A DNA stretch of 64,000 nt from Sporobacter termitidis DSM 10068 (GCF_900130065.1 NZ_FQXV01000015.1:1-64000); one strand, 5' to 3'. Positions 48,949-58,504 are shown, counted from the first letter of the stretch. Made by a program: numbers and translations. Notes: a model not told the origin generated them from the letters alone.

Positions 48949-49284
48949 CCTCCCGGCAGTGCAAAAAAATATTCCTGAAGTCACTGCAATTATGTAAAAA
49001 AATGCCGATAAATCAATAATAGAAAAGTAATAGGAAAGGACTGGTCCGGTGTGTTCGCCGGATGCTGGCCGCGTATGCCGTAAATGCAAACGGAAAATAT
49101 TTATGTTAACAAAAACTGAAGGGAAAGGTGTGGAGGTGGCTTGAGGATCATCGGGAGTGCATCGCAGAAAAGCGGTATCCGCCAGTCGGATATCCCGGTA
49201 AAATCGATTTTAACAAACGTTTAAGAAGCCGACTAACGAACGTTTAAATTTATAAATTGGGATAATGTGACATTTATTTTATAA
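48949..49284. other. Gene-free spacer with a possible 27-codon frame
   Basis: No gene of normal size. A sigma-28-like -10, GCCGATAA, is at 49004-49011 but lacks a proper TAAA -35. TGGAGG followed by a TTG at 49141 opens a 27-codon frame ending at 49224 (MRIIGSASQKSGIRQSDIPV and seven more). The octamer AACGTTTAA-like motif occurs twice (49215 and 49239 areas). A small peptide is possible but unproven. Confidence 0.35.
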
Positions 49285-49340
49285 AGCGTTAGAGGGCTCG
49301 CGCCGGCGGTAATACGCCGCGAGCCCCCTAACGCTATTTT
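49285..49340. terminator. Bidirectional terminator
   Basis: AGCGTTAG-A-GGGCTCGCG pairs with CGCGAGCCC-C-CTAACGCT (one A/C mismatch) around a GC-rich loop, and TATTTTTAT follows on the plus strand. On the minus strand it would serve the small membrane protein gene. Confidence 0.78.
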
Positions 49341-49410
49341 TATGAGTATTTGCAACAGTTTGCCGGAAAGCAGAATACAGCACGAAAACAAGCGCCGTTT
49401 CCCTGTTCCG

Positions 49411-49602
49411 TCATGGCTTGATAAGATAAACAAGGAAAGCAGCGATCAGCCAGGCGACAAGGCCGAAGGTCAGCGCTAAAATAAAGCTGAACCGCCCGAG
49501 ACAGAAATAGAATACCAGAAGAAACGCCAGCGTGGCCGGAAGGGAGATCACACTGGACAGCACGGCGTCTTTTGAAATCTTTATGTCGACAGAGCTGGCC
49601 AT
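49411..49602 (-). CDS. Small two-helix membrane protein
   Basis: 63 residues: a polar start (MASSVDIKISKDAVLSSVIS) and two hydrophobic helices (PATLAFLLVFYFCLG, FILALTFGLVAWLIAAFLVYLI) with a basic end. Composition is that of a real small membrane protein, and it is followed by a terminator on the same strand. The ribosome site is poor (CCAGG). Family not recognised. Confidence 0.5.
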   Translation of the reverse strand: MASSVDIKISKDAVLSSVISLPATLAFLLVFYFCLGRFSFILALTFGLVAWLIAAFLVYLIKP

Positions 49603-49778
49603 GAACGAGTAAACCTGGCCGCATTTTATTCACCGCAAATCTTACGCACATTATATGCCCTGCGGGCTTGTCGCACAAGCGCCGTTAAAGCAAAGTTTAA
49701 ACATAGGTGAAAGCAGTCAGAATTAAAACAGGATCATGCGGTTCAAAACCGCGCAGAGGAATTGTGCAGGTGATTTGA

Positions 49779-51233
49779 TTGGGCAAAAAGGTCATTATTA
49801 TCGGCGCGGGGCTTGCCGGGCTCAGCGCCGGTATTTATCTGGCGCGGGAGGGCATTGAGACGGAAATTGTCGAGCGGGCGCCCTGGGCCGGCGGAATGTG
49901 CGCCGCCTGGACCAGAAGGGACTATCGCTTTGACGGCTGCCTCAGCTGGATGGCAGGGACGAAAAAAGGAGACCCCTTTTTTACGCTTTATAAAGAGGTG
50001 GGCGCGCTGACGGACGATACGGAGATTTTTAACCCCGCCGCCATAGGCCTGGAGCTTGACGGGGTTTTGTACGACGTGCCGCTGGAAATCGGGCAATTCA
50101 AAAACTTTCTCCTGGGGCTTTCCGGCCGGGACGCGGAGAGGATCGAGGCGCTGTGCAGGGATATCGGCGTTATGATGCGCTCGAAGGCGGCGGCCGTGGC
50201 GATACTGGGGAGCGCCGGCTTTCGCGATATGATGAGCGCCGGGCGCGGCGTTCGGCTGCTCCGGCGCAAATACCTGCGCCGGACGCTTCAGGACTTTGCC
50301 GCGGACTTCACCAGTCCGCGCCTCGGGAAGCTCCTGACCCGAATGATGCCGGAGGAATATTCGGCGCTGGCGTTTGTTGCCATGCTGGGCGCGCGGATGG
50401 CGGGCAACGGTGGCTATCCGATGGGCGGCGCCGCCGGCATCGTCGGCAGAATGGCGGAAAAATACGCGTCGCTGGGCGGAAAGCTCCGGCTGGACGCCGC
50501 CGCCGAGGAAATCACCGTCTCCGGCGGCGCGGCGCAGGGTATCCGGTCCGGCGGTGTTTTCCTTCCGGCCGACGGGGTCGTTGCCGCCTGCGACGCGCGG
50601 GATACGCTGGAAAACATGCTCCTGGCCAGGTACGGGCATCCGGCGCTGGGCGGCCTTTTGAAAAGCGCGCCGCTTTTTGAGCCGTTGGCCATCGTGTCGT
50701 TTGGCCTCGATAAGCCGTTCGGCATCCCGTATGCGCTGACCTGCGAGTGCCCGGAGGGCTTCAACGTGGCGCCGGGCGTCAAAAGATACGGCTATGCCCT
50801 CCGTTCCTTCGACTTCGACCCCTCGGCGGCACCGCCCGGCGGCAGCAGTGTAACGGCGCTTTTCGAGGCGCCGCTGGGGTACTGGAAGAAGCTCCGGCAG
50901 GACAATCCGGAGTCCTATAAAATCCAAAAGGAGCTGCTGGCCGACCTGATCGCCACAAAAATCGACAAGCGCTATCCCGGCTTTCGGGACGCCGTCTGCA
51001 TCGTCGACGTGGCGACCCCCGCCACGTTTACCCGGCTGACTAACGTTTACCGCGGCTCCTTTCAGGGCATCGCCCCGACGCCCGCGGCGCTCCGGACAAG
51101 AATAAAAAAGACGCTCCCCGGCCTCAAACGCTTTTGCCTCTGCGGCCAGTGGACAACACCGGGCGGCGGCATCGGCGCCGCCGTCGCCGACGGCCGGACG
51201 GCTGCGAGGATCATGAAGAGCGAGCTCAGATAA
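49779..51233 (+). CDS. FAD-dependent oxidoreductase (phytoene-desaturase-like)
   Basis: 484 residues. N-terminal dinucleotide loop KKVIIIGAGLAGLSAGIYLA with the following Glu (EIVER), GGMCAAW, and C-terminal FAD motif LCGQWTTPGGGIGAAVADGRTAA, as in CrtI and retinol-saturase-type enzymes. It may desaturate or isomerise a polyprenoid or an unknown hydrophobic substrate; no carotenoid genes are near. TTG start after CAGGTGA. Monocistronic, with about 180 bases of leader containing small hairpins. Confidence 0.88.
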   Translation: MGKKVIIIGAGLAGLSAGIYLAREGIETEIVERAPWAGGMCAAWTRRDYRFDGCLSWMAGTKKGDPFFTLYKEVGALTDDTEIFNPAAIGLELDGVLYDVPLEIGQFKNFLLGLSGRDAERIEALCRDIGVMMRSKAAAVAILGSAGFRDMMSAGRGVRLLRRKYLRRTLQDFAADFTSPRLGKLLTRMMPEEYSALAFVAMLGARMAGNGGYPMGGAAGIVGRMAEKYASLGGKLRLDAAAEEITVSGGAAQGIRSGGVFLPADGVVAACDARDTLENMLLARYGHPALGGLLKSAPLFEPLAIVSFGLDKPFGIPYALTCECPEGFNVAPGVKRYGYALRSFDFDPSAAPPGGSSVTALFEAPLGYWKKLRQDNPESYKIQKELLADLIATKIDKRYPGFRDAVCIVDVATPATFTRLTNVYRGSFQGIAPTPAALRTRIKKTLPGLKRFCLCGQWTTPGGGIGAAVADGRTAARIMKSELR

Positions 51234-51330
51234 GCATGCGCCACGTCATGGTGTCAATAGCATAAAGCCATAGACTTCTGGAAAAAATCTAATTTAATTA
51301 ACAGGTATTACGAGGGTGGCAACGAAAAAT

Positions 51331-52128
51331 ATGAAAAAACGCATCGTTCCCATACTGATATTGATACTTTCCGGGGCATTTTGCTCCTGCCGGGCCGCGT
51401 CGCCCGGCCCGGCAGCTTCAGAACAAGCGACCGCCGCGGCAGCTCCGCCCGCGGCTTCGGCATTTACGTTTGAGGATAAAATGTATACCGAAGGCGCTAT
51501 TACAATTAAATACCCGCAGGTTGTGGGTCTGACAAACGCCGTGCTTCAGGAGGCAATCAACAAGCGCATTTCCGATGCGGCGCTCAGAGACTTACCCATC
51601 CTCAGAGACGATACAACGCTGGCCGAGTACGATATTACCGGCAAAATTGCCTACAACAGCCCGGACCTGATCAGCGTCTATTTTGAAGGCTACAGCAATT
51701 ATCGGCAGGCAGCACATCCAAATACGTTTTTATACACGGTGACGATTGACGTCAAAAATCAGAAAACCGTGAGCCTTCCGGAGCTTGTAAAAATCAGCGG
51801 CGATTTTGTAAACGCCTTGATCGCCGGCACCTACAGTTCTATGAATTATGATATGACAAGCGATATTTCGTCGTCAATCAGGGAATATCTCAGAGGAATG
51901 GGGACCGATTACTGGCTTTCCGAGCTGAAAAATGCCGATACCGCGGGCTATGCGGCGGCCTCGTACCTGACGAAGGACGCGCTGGCCGTCTCCGTATCCG
52001 TCCCGCACGCGCTGGGCGACCACATTGAGATACTGCTCCCGTACAGAGAGCTCGCGGCATTTAAAACAGACAGCCCGATCTGGGATTACCTGCTGCCGGA
52101 AACGCTGCCCCCAGGGCGCGATCAATAA
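51331..52128 (+). CDS. DUF3298/DUF4163-type lipoprotein
   Basis: 265 residues. Signal peptide with lipobox (SGAFCSC) and an Ala/Pro linker, then a domain with the DUF4163/DUF3298 layout found in RsiV and PdaC: QVVGLTNAVLQEAINKRISD, the acid/aromatic run YSNYRQAAHPNTFLYTVTIDVKNQKTVSLPEL, and a C-terminal EILLPYREL. In RsiV this domain binds lysozyme; in others the role is unknown. The ATG is chosen although a GTG five codons upstream (51316) is possible. Likely surface-exposed. Confidence 0.75.
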   Translation: MKKRIVPILILILSGAFCSCRAASPGPAASEQATAAAAPPAASAFTFEDKMYTEGAITIKYPQVVGLTNAVLQEAINKRISDAALRDLPILRDDTTLAEYDITGKIAYNSPDLISVYFEGYSNYRQAAHPNTFLYTVTIDVKNQKTVSLPELVKISGDFVNALIAGTYSSMNYDMTSDISSSIREYLRGMGTDYWLSELKNADTAGYAAASYLTKDALAVSVSVPHALGDHIEILLPYRELAAFKTDSPIWDYLLPETLPPGRDQ

Positions 52129-52285
52129 AATAACAGCATAGAGGGCAGCGTGACTGCCGCCGCCCGGCAGATCGCCGGGCGGCGGCGTTTTTTTGTGGCG
52201 ATGTTGGTTTGGCGCTGCCAAAAGCAGGCATAATAAAAACAGCGATTGGGTTTTTATTCCATAATGTCGGGAGCTTTTGGGACGT

Positions 52286-53452
52286 ATGCCGCTGCTGGAT
52301 CATATCAATTTCATTACTGTGTTCCTTATCGGTGTGTTTTTGCTTCCGATTGCCGCCGGCCTTTTGCGCCCGCTGACGGGAAACAGGATTTATTCGTCCT
52401 TCAATACGACGATCAGCGCCGTTTTGGTCATCGTGTCCGCCGTCCTGTCCGTCTGCGTCACGGAGCTGCTGTTTTCCGACGGCGGCGACAATCCGCTGGG
52501 AAATCTGTTTAAGGGCATTCCCGTCGTCTGGTATTCCATCATCAGTCAGGATGTGCTTGTTTACGTCCTGCTCATCCTTATTCTGCTCGTGGCTTTCAAC
52601 GGCTTGTTTCAGCTTTTGCTGATTCCCCTGAATAAAAAGGTCATTTACCCCGTATCCGACCGGCTCGGCAAGGCTCTGGATTCCATGAACAAGGTCGCCG
52701 CCCGGATCATCGGGGGCCTGTGGCAGCTGCCGAAATCCGCCTGGCTCGTCCTGGTTTTTGCGCTGCTCTTCAATTTTTATTCGATGCTGTCGAGCAACGC
52801 GTCTCTCGACAGCTATATTAACAACTCCGCCGCTTACAGGCTGATCGACAATACGGCCGTACAGCCGATCATTTCATCGGAGGCCGCGCGGCAGATTCCC
52901 GCATTTATCGACAAAACGGTGGACAAGGCCGTCGAATGCCTGTCGCCCGAGGGCAGAAAGCTGCTCATCAAGGTCTATATCAACGGCGTCACCGTGGACG
53001 ATGCGATCGCGTCGAGCCCGGATATCGACAACGTGGCCATCGAGCTCGTGGGCGCTGAAAACGACCGCTATCTCATGGCGGAGAAGCTGTACGACTGGGT
53101 GGTCGAGAACATCAGCTACGACAACCAGAAGGCGGACGCGCTCCTGACGGACGCCTTTGCCTCGCCCTCGGGCGCCGTTGTGGCGTTCAGTGAAAAAACG
53201 GGCGTCTGCTTCGATAAGGCCAGCCTGTATGTGGCTATGTGCCGCGCCGTGGGCGTTCAGGTCCGGCTGATCACGGGGTGCGCCTTCAACGGCGCCGACT
53301 GGCTGGACCACTCCTGGAACGAGATATATTACGACAAGCAGGACCGGTGGGTCAATGTGGATACGACCTTCGGCAGCAAGGACAGAAGCTACTTTGACAA
53401 TAGCGGCTTCTGGGACGACCACAAGGACAGGGAAGTCCAGGGCGAATGGTAG
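52286..53452 (+). CDS. Membrane-anchored transglutaminase-like protease
   Basis: 388 residues. About four N-terminal transmembrane helices (5-110, plus one near 145), then a transglutaminase-fold domain with the Cys-His-Asp triad in KTGVCFDKASLYVAMCRAVG, LDHSWNEIYY and WVNVDTTFGS. In bacteria such domains are usually peptidases or peptidoglycan-associated. No perfect ribosome site; GGGAG is 12 bases before the ATG and a TTG at 52277 is the alternative. A strong terminator follows. Confidence 0.85.
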   Translation: MPLLDHINFITVFLIGVFLLPIAAGLLRPLTGNRIYSSFNTTISAVLVIVSAVLSVCVTELLFSDGGDNPLGNLFKGIPVVWYSIISQDVLVYVLLILILLVAFNGLFQLLLIPLNKKVIYPVSDRLGKALDSMNKVAARIIGGLWQLPKSAWLVLVFALLFNFYSMLSSNASLDSYINNSAAYRLIDNTAVQPIISSEAARQIPAFIDKTVDKAVECLSPEGRKLLIKVYINGVTVDDAIASSPDIDNVAIELVGAENDRYLMAEKLYDWVVENISYDNQKADALLTDAFASPSGAVVAFSEKTGVCFDKASLYVAMCRAVGVQVRLITGCAFNGADWLDHSWNEIYYDKQDRWVNVDTTFGSKDRSYFDNSGFWDDHKDREVQGEW

Positions 53453-53479
53453 GGATATACCTTATATAGTTTGACGGGG

Positions 53480-53521
53480 CGCGAAATAACACTACATTAT
53501 GTGTTATTTCGCGTTCTTTCT
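53480..53521 (+). terminator. Terminator of the transglutaminase-like gene
   Basis: CGCGAAATAACAC (53480-53492), 8-nt loop, GTGTTATTTCGCG (53501-53513), then TTCTTTCTTTG. Perfect 13-bp stem. Confidence 0.9.
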
Positions 53522-53746
53522 TTGTACAAGATGCTTATTTTGCAGGCCCGGATATAAAGAAGGACGGGAAAAAATCGAAAATTAAGATATAAAAGCAATA
53601 AGCGATGCGGGGATGATGATTCAAGATGGTTTTATAACGCCGCTCCGCCGGGAACATAAAATTGAATTTAACATCGGGATAACAAACACTACATAAAATG
53701 GTTGTATGATCAAAGCGTACATATATGTAGTAATGGGGGCAAATGT

Positions 53747-55135
53747 GTGAAAAAAACGTACATCCTCGATACGAACGTCCTGCTGCAGACACCCAACGCG
53801 ATCTATGCCTTCGGAGACAACGACGTGGTCATCCCGGAGGTCGTCCTGGAAGAGCTCGATAAATTTAAAAAGGAAGCAAATGAAATTGGCGCCAACGCGA
53901 GACAAACGGCACGCATGCTGGACGCTCTCCGGAATTCCGGGGACCTGACACGCGGCGTACCGCTGCCCGGGGGCGGCAATTTGCGTTTAGAGCTCAATTT
54001 CCGGGATATCGTCCTCCCGGAGGGCTGGCACTCGGACAAGGCGGACAACCGTATTCTCAAGGTCTGCAAGGGGCTCTCGGAGCGCCACGAAACAGCCATC
54101 CTCGTTTCAAAAGACATTTTCCAGCGCATCAAATGCGATCTCATCGGCGTTCAGGCGCAGGACTTCAGGAACGAACAGGTCACCGCTCCGGACGACGGCT
54201 ACACGGGACGCGTCTCTCTTTATGCTCCGGCGAAAAAAATCAACGAGTTTTATAAAAAGGGTTATCTGGATCTAAAATATATCTCCGCCGTGGATGGGGA
54301 GACAGGCGAGGAAAAGCCGCCGGAGCTCACCGTCAACGAGTTTGTGATGCTGACAAACATCGAAAGCGCCAAAAATACGGCGCTGGGCCGCTACGACGGG
54401 GAAAAGGTCGTCGCGCTCAAATATATGGAGGAGCGGCCCTTCGGCGTCAAGGCCCGCAACGTCGGGCAGAAATTCATGCAGGAGGCGCTCATGATGAGCT
54501 GCGACGATATCCCGCTTGTCATCGTCAAGGGCGCCGCCGGAACGGCCAAGACCTTTTTCGCCTTGGCCGTGGGGCTCCACAAGGTGATGGTCCAGAAGGA
54601 TAAGCAGTACCGCAAGATTCTCGTCTGCCGGCCCAACGTCAAATTCGACGAGGACATCGGCTTTCTGCCCGGCAGCGAAACGGAAAAGCTCGCCCCCTTC
54701 ATGCGTTCCGTCATCGACAACCTGGAGATTCTCCTGGACAGCGACGAGTTCGAGCGCTACAAAAACGAGAGCGAGCTCCGGGACAAGGTAGACGAGCTGT
54801 TCCACCGGAACATCATCACCACGGAGGCCATCGCCTACATCCGCGGTCGGTCGATCCAGAAAAACTGGGTCATCATCGACGAGGCGCAAAACCTCACGCC
54901 CAAGCAGGTCAAGGGCATTATCACCCGCGCCGGCCGGGGGACCAAGATCGTCCTCATCGGGGACCCGGACCAGATCGACCACCCGTATCTGGACAGCCGC
55001 ACCAACGGCCTCTGCTACGCCGCCGAGCGCATGAAGGGCAGCCGCTACTGCTGCCAGATCGCCATGAATGACGACGAGTGCGAAAGAAGCCCCTTGGCCT
55101 TCGACAGCGCCGTGCGGATGAATACGATCCCCTGA
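53747..55135 (+). CDS. PIN-domain PhoH-family ATPase/RNase (PhoH2 type)
   Basis: 462 residues. An N-terminal PIN nuclease domain (1-135) keeps acidic residues at YILDTNVL (Asp 8), PEVVLEELDKFK, DKADNRIL and SKDIF. A PhoH ATPase domain follows (about 235-450) with P-loop KGAAGTAKT (261-269) and Walker B VIIDEAQNL. PhoH2 proteins are RNA helicase-RNases. GTG start seven bases after GGGGG; the longer frame upstream has no ribosome site. Single gene with a strong terminator. Confidence 0.93.
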   Translation: MKKTYILDTNVLLQTPNAIYAFGDNDVVIPEVVLEELDKFKKEANEIGANARQTARMLDALRNSGDLTRGVPLPGGGNLRLELNFRDIVLPEGWHSDKADNRILKVCKGLSERHETAILVSKDIFQRIKCDLIGVQAQDFRNEQVTAPDDGYTGRVSLYAPAKKINEFYKKGYLDLKYISAVDGETGEEKPPELTVNEFVMLTNIESAKNTALGRYDGEKVVALKYMEERPFGVKARNVGQKFMQEALMMSCDDIPLVIVKGAAGTAKTFFALAVGLHKVMVQKDKQYRKILVCRPNVKFDEDIGFLPGSETEKLAPFMRSVIDNLEILLDSDEFERYKNESELRDKVDELFHRNIITTEAIAYIRGRSIQKNWVIIDEAQNLTPKQVKGIITRAGRGTKIVLIGDPDQIDHPYLDSRTNGLCYAAERMKGSRYCCQIAMNDDECERSPLAFDSAVRMNTIP

Positions 55136-55154
55136 AAGCCGCCCCGCCGATACG

Positions 55155-55183
55155 AAAAAGCGCCTGCATAGGCGCTTTTTTTA
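55155..55183 (+). terminator. Terminator of the PIN-PhoH gene
   Basis: AAAAAGCGCC (55155-55164), loop TGCATA, GGCGCTTTTTTT (55171-55182). Compact stem with a perfect T-run. Confidence 0.93.
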
Positions 55184-55242
55184 TGCCAAATAGCAGGTTT
55201 GCTCATATTGTGTGGTATCTTGCGGTAAAAACATGTTCAACA

Positions 55243-55271
55243 TTGACAAAAAAATTATTTTAAAGTAGTAT
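55243..55271 (+). promoter_or_regulatory. Promoter of the PucR-family gene
   Basis: TTGACA (55243-55248), 17-bp spacer, TAGTAT (55266-55271), 60 bases before the start codon. Near-consensus. Confidence 0.7.
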
Positions 55272-55330
55272 CAGAGCAGATGCGCCGCCGCCCGGTTCGG
55301 GGCGGTATCAACAAGAGCGGGGAATTGTCT

Positions 55331-56950
55331 ATGGATATCTCACTGAATATCATTTTGGACCGCATCAGCCATTACCGGTATGAAGCGTATGTAAACCTGC
55401 CGTCGGACACTGTCTTCCGCCGTGTCTCGATCCTGTCGCGGGAGCCGAAGGATACCCAGTCCGACTGCCTGTACGTCTGCCGCCTGTCCGACGCGCTCAG
55501 GGTGTCCGGGCAGGGCCTTTATATCTGTGTCCGCGACCGGCTGCAGGACGCGCTGGAGACCCGGGACAAGCTCGACGGCATGATCATCATCAACGAAAAC
55601 CTGGAGCCGGAGCAGCTTTTTTCCGAAATCCAGGATACCTTTGTGCTTATCAACGAATGGTATCAGAACATGCAGGACGCTGTCATCCGGCAAAAGAGCA
55701 TTCAGGACATCATCACTATGAGCGAGAGCGTCATCGGGAACTTCATTTCCGTATCCGATTCCGCGCTGACGCTTGTGGCCTACACGAAGAATATACCGAC
55801 CGACGATCCCACCTCGCTTTTCCTGATAGAAAACGGCTATCACTCGGACGAGGCGATCAGAAAATTCAAAGTCAATAAGCGCTTTGACGCGTGGATGAGC
55901 GCCAATGGGCTGATCGTCAGCACGGACGGCAAGATATCCAAATACGTCGTCATCAGCAAGGTGTTCGCGTTTGACGAGACGTACTTCACACATGTGGTCA
56001 TGACCTGCAACCACCGCGAAATGACGCCCGGGCTTATCGACCTCTTCAGCCACATGATCCGTATCCTCAGCCATTACATCCGGCGCAACTGGGAGGAAAG
56101 GAAGGATTACGACCATGTCTACGGTTCGTTTGTCGTCGACCTGATGCAGGGCAAGATCGCCGGCAGGGAGGCCGTCGCCGAGCGGGCCGGAATCGTCGGC
56201 ATCCGGCCGGAGGACGAATATATCGTCCTGCTCCTCACCGGCGGGGGCGGCGACAGCGCCGCTTTTCCGGGACTGCTGGCGCACGATATCGCGCGGCGGT
56301 TTCCGCTGTTCCGCTCGGTATACTATAACTGCCGGCTCATTTTATTTCTGCATCACGCGGAGCTGGCGCGTTACATGGCGGAGCAGGATATGGGAAACAG
56401 CCTCAACGCCTATTTTCAGGAGAACAACGTCTTCTGCGGCATGAGCGATGTGTTCAGGGACCTTTTGGAGTTCCCCTCGGCTTACGGGCAGGCGGAGCTG
56501 GCCCTGGAAGAGAGCGGCTCTGTCGACCGGGACGGCGATATCGCCTGGGAGCCTGCGCCTCAGTACAGCAACATCGCGCGGTTCGACACGTATTTCGCCA
56601 CGGCGCTTTTGAACAAAAGCGAAAAATATGAAAAGCTCTGGAAGAGCGGCAGATACGGCAAGATGCTCATCGAGCTGGCCCGCGGCGACGCCGAAAAAAA
56701 TACGAACAATCTGGAGGTGCTCTACGCGTACCTGACGAATGAGCGGCGCGCCACAGACACGGCCACCGCCCTGCACATGCACCGCAACAACGTGGTCTAC
56801 CGGATCAGCCGGATTGAAGAGCTGCTTCACATCAGCCTCGACGACACGAAAACGCGGCTGAACCTGACCGTCTCCTTCCTGATGCTCAGGAGCTCTGGCC
56901 TTCTCCGGGAGTACAAAAAATACGGCGTGCTCTTCGGCAGCGGAGAATAA
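55331..56950 (+). CDS. PucR-family transcriptional regulator
   Basis: 539 residues. An N-terminal ligand-type region (about 1-140) unlike the usual PucR N-domain, a central GGDEF-like CdaR region (around 260-400) without catalytic motif, and the characteristic C-terminal helix-turn-helix LEVLYAYLTNERRATDTATALHMHRNNVVYRISRIEELL. PucR/CdaR proteins activate catabolic operons in response to a metabolite. The start at 55331 follows GCGGGGAA; the longer frame (55280) overlaps the promoter region. Probably regulates the binding-protein and UroD genes downstream. Confidence 0.87.
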   Translation: MDISLNIILDRISHYRYEAYVNLPSDTVFRRVSILSREPKDTQSDCLYVCRLSDALRVSGQGLYICVRDRLQDALETRDKLDGMIIINENLEPEQLFSEIQDTFVLINEWYQNMQDAVIRQKSIQDIITMSESVIGNFISVSDSALTLVAYTKNIPTDDPTSLFLIENGYHSDEAIRKFKVNKRFDAWMSANGLIVSTDGKISKYVVISKVFAFDETYFTHVVMTCNHREMTPGLIDLFSHMIRILSHYIRRNWEERKDYDHVYGSFVVDLMQGKIAGREAVAERAGIVGIRPEDEYIVLLLTGGGGDSAAFPGLLAHDIARRFPLFRSVYYNCRLILFLHHAELARYMAEQDMGNSLNAYFQENNVFCGMSDVFRDLLEFPSAYGQAELALEESGSVDRDGDIAWEPAPQYSNIARFDTYFATALLNKSEKYEKLWKSGRYGKMLIELARGDAEKNTNNLEVLYAYLTNERRATDTATALHMHRNNVVYRISRIEELLHISLDDTKTRLNLTVSFLMLRSSGLLREYKKYGVLFGSGE

Positions 56951-56975
56951 CGGCGCGCGGTAAAACAATGCTTTA

Positions 56976-57012
56976 GGCGGGAAAAAGCAGGATTTGCTTT
57001 TCCCGCCATTTT
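56976..57012 (+). terminator. Terminator of the PucR-family gene
   Basis: GGCGGGAAAAAGCA pairs with TGCTTTTCCCGCC (one bulge) around a short loop, followed by ATTTTG. Confidence 0.75.
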
Positions 57013-57242
57013 GCCGCCAATCCGCCGTTCGGCAAAGAGAACAAAAAAATGGAGGCAGAATTGACGTTGTTGGTATTTGTGACAATGAAGCGGTGCCGAC
57101 ACTATAGAAATTCAAAAAAAAGTGGAATAATAGTGGTTAAATAACGTCCCGGCCCCGCCGTCCGGCACGAAATTGTAAAATATATCAGAGAAACGGCGCG
57201 AAAAAATTGAATTTTACCAAAGACAAAGGCGCCCGCCCAGAG
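57013..57242. other. Long upstream region of the binding-protein gene
   Basis: About 230 bases with no gene. It holds no recognisable riboswitch. AT-rich patches at 57100-57140 and 57200-57220 may be upstream activator sites for the PucR protein. Confidence 0.4.
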
Positions 57243-57256
57243 TAGAATCTGATTCT
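57220..57256 (+). promoter_or_regulatory. Possible promoter and palindrome before the binding-protein gene
   Basis: AAGACA (57220-57225), 17 bp, TAGAAT (57243-57248). The -10 overlaps the perfect 13-bp palindrome AGAATC-T-GATTCT (57244-57256). The weak -35 is typical of activator-dependent promoters. Confidence 0.5.
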
Positions 57257-57328
57257 GGATACGCCGGCCTGCGCGGCAGCCCGGCCGGTTACCGATATCC
57301 GCAGGAAAAATCAAAGGGAGGAACAGCA

Positions 57329-58504
57329 ATGAAAAAAGCGATCTCAGTTATGCTCGCAGTTCTCATGGTTATTACACTTTTCGCATGTTCCGGCAAAGGC
57401 CCGGCAACGGCATCCCCCTCGGCGGAGGGCAGCGCGACGCCCAGCGCGACGCCCAGCGACTCGGCATCGCCGAGCACTGACGCCGACATATCGGCCAGCG
57501 AAAATGCCGTCGGTTTCTTTAAGGACGGCGTTGATCCGGCTTCCAGAAAGACCTACAATGTCGTCTGGGCTTACCCGCGGCCGATGGCGCTGATGCAGAA
57601 TATCACGGATGTTCTGAAAGAACTTTCAACAAAATTAAACTATTCTGTGACGGATTACTGTGCCAACAACGACGTCGACCAGTACGTTCAGAATATCCAG
57701 CTCTTTGCGGACCAGGGCGCCGACGGCTACCTGTGCGTCATCGATCCCTCGGCCAGCGACCGCATTAAAGAGGTCCTCGACGAAACGGGGCTACCCTATA
57801 TAGGGGTGCTGAACTCCGTGAGGGACAGCTCCGGCAGCGAAATCGTGCCCTGCGTCGGTATCGATGGCAAGGCCGCCGGCGCGAAAATCACACAGTGGCT
57901 TTACGACAATTACAAGACATATTTCGGCGACATTGACCCAGCGCAAATCGGTTTCATCGATATAGATCTGTCGACGAACAAGGACTTCCATGACCGCTAT
58001 GAGGGCGCCATGGAAAAATTCAAGGAGCTGGTGCCCAACAGCACCCATATCTATTCCGCCGACGGCGTTACAGGCACCATGGACGCCGATACGGGATACA
58101 ACATTACCGCGCCGATTTTCACGGCGCATGCCGACGTCAAGTATTGGTTTGTCGCTTCCTGTCTTGAGATGTACGCGCAGGGTGCCGCCCGTGCCGCAGA
58201 AGGCCTGAAGATCGACAAGAATGTCATGATTACAACTGTCGGCAGCGATGTTCTGAGCGCGGAATGGGACGCCGGCTACAGCGGCTGCTGGGTATCGTGC
58301 CTGGCGCTCTCCGATTATCAATACACCATACCGGCGATTTGCGGCCTCGTTGCTTTAATGGACGGCAAGGCGACGCCCGACAGCCTGTGGTCCGGCAAAA
58401 GGGCAAGCACGGATCAATTTACCTTCTACAATATCAGCAACGAAATGGTCACAAAGGACACGTATAAGGCATTCTTTGACAGTGTCAAGAGCTCAGTCGG
58501 CTGA
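57329..58504 (+). CDS. Solitary sugar-type substrate-binding lipoprotein
   Basis: 391 residues. Lipobox TLFAC, a Ser/Pro/Thr/Ala linker (about 24-55, coded by a short DNA repeat), then a type-1 periplasmic-binding fold of the ribose/galactose class (PF13407-like): YNVVWAYPRPMALMQNITDVL, QLFADQGADGYLCVIDPSAS, GVDGK-like VGIDGKAAGAKITQWL. GGGAGGAACAGC precedes the ATG. No permease or ATPase gene follows; the next gene is a UroD-family enzyme. It may feed a distant transporter or a receptor. Confidence 0.87.
   Translation: MKKAISVMLAVLMVITLFACSGKGPATASPSAEGSATPSATPSDSASPSTDADISASENAVGFFKDGVDPASRKTYNVVWAYPRPMALMQNITDVLKELSTKLNYSVTDYCANNDVDQYVQNIQLFADQGADGYLCVIDPSASDRIKEVLDETGLPYIGVLNSVRDSSGSEIVPCVGIDGKAAGAKITQWLYDNYKTYFGDIDPAQIGFIDIDLSTNKDFHDRYEGAMEKFKELVPNSTHIYSADGVTGTMDADTGYNITAPIFTAHADVKYWFVASCLEMYAQGAARAAEGLKIDKNVMITTVGSDVLSAEWDAGYSGCWVSCLALSDYQYTIPAICGLVALMDGKATPDSLWSGKRASTDQFTFYNISNEMVTKDTYKAFFDSVKSSVG

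Noticed and set aside
49743-50927. 394-codon minus-strand frame opposite the FAD oxidoreductase gene
   Set aside because: Antisense of a gene with textbook FAD motifs; the translation is Arg/His/Pro-rich without a domain.
57013-57328. Possible riboswitch before the binding-protein gene
   Set aside because: No conserved core of any riboswitch class that I can recall; only a short palindrome and promoter-like boxes are visible.
57405-57490. Short tandem DNA repeat as a regulatory repeat
   Set aside because: It codes the Ser/Pro/Thr/Ala linker after the lipobox; simple low-complexity coding sequence.
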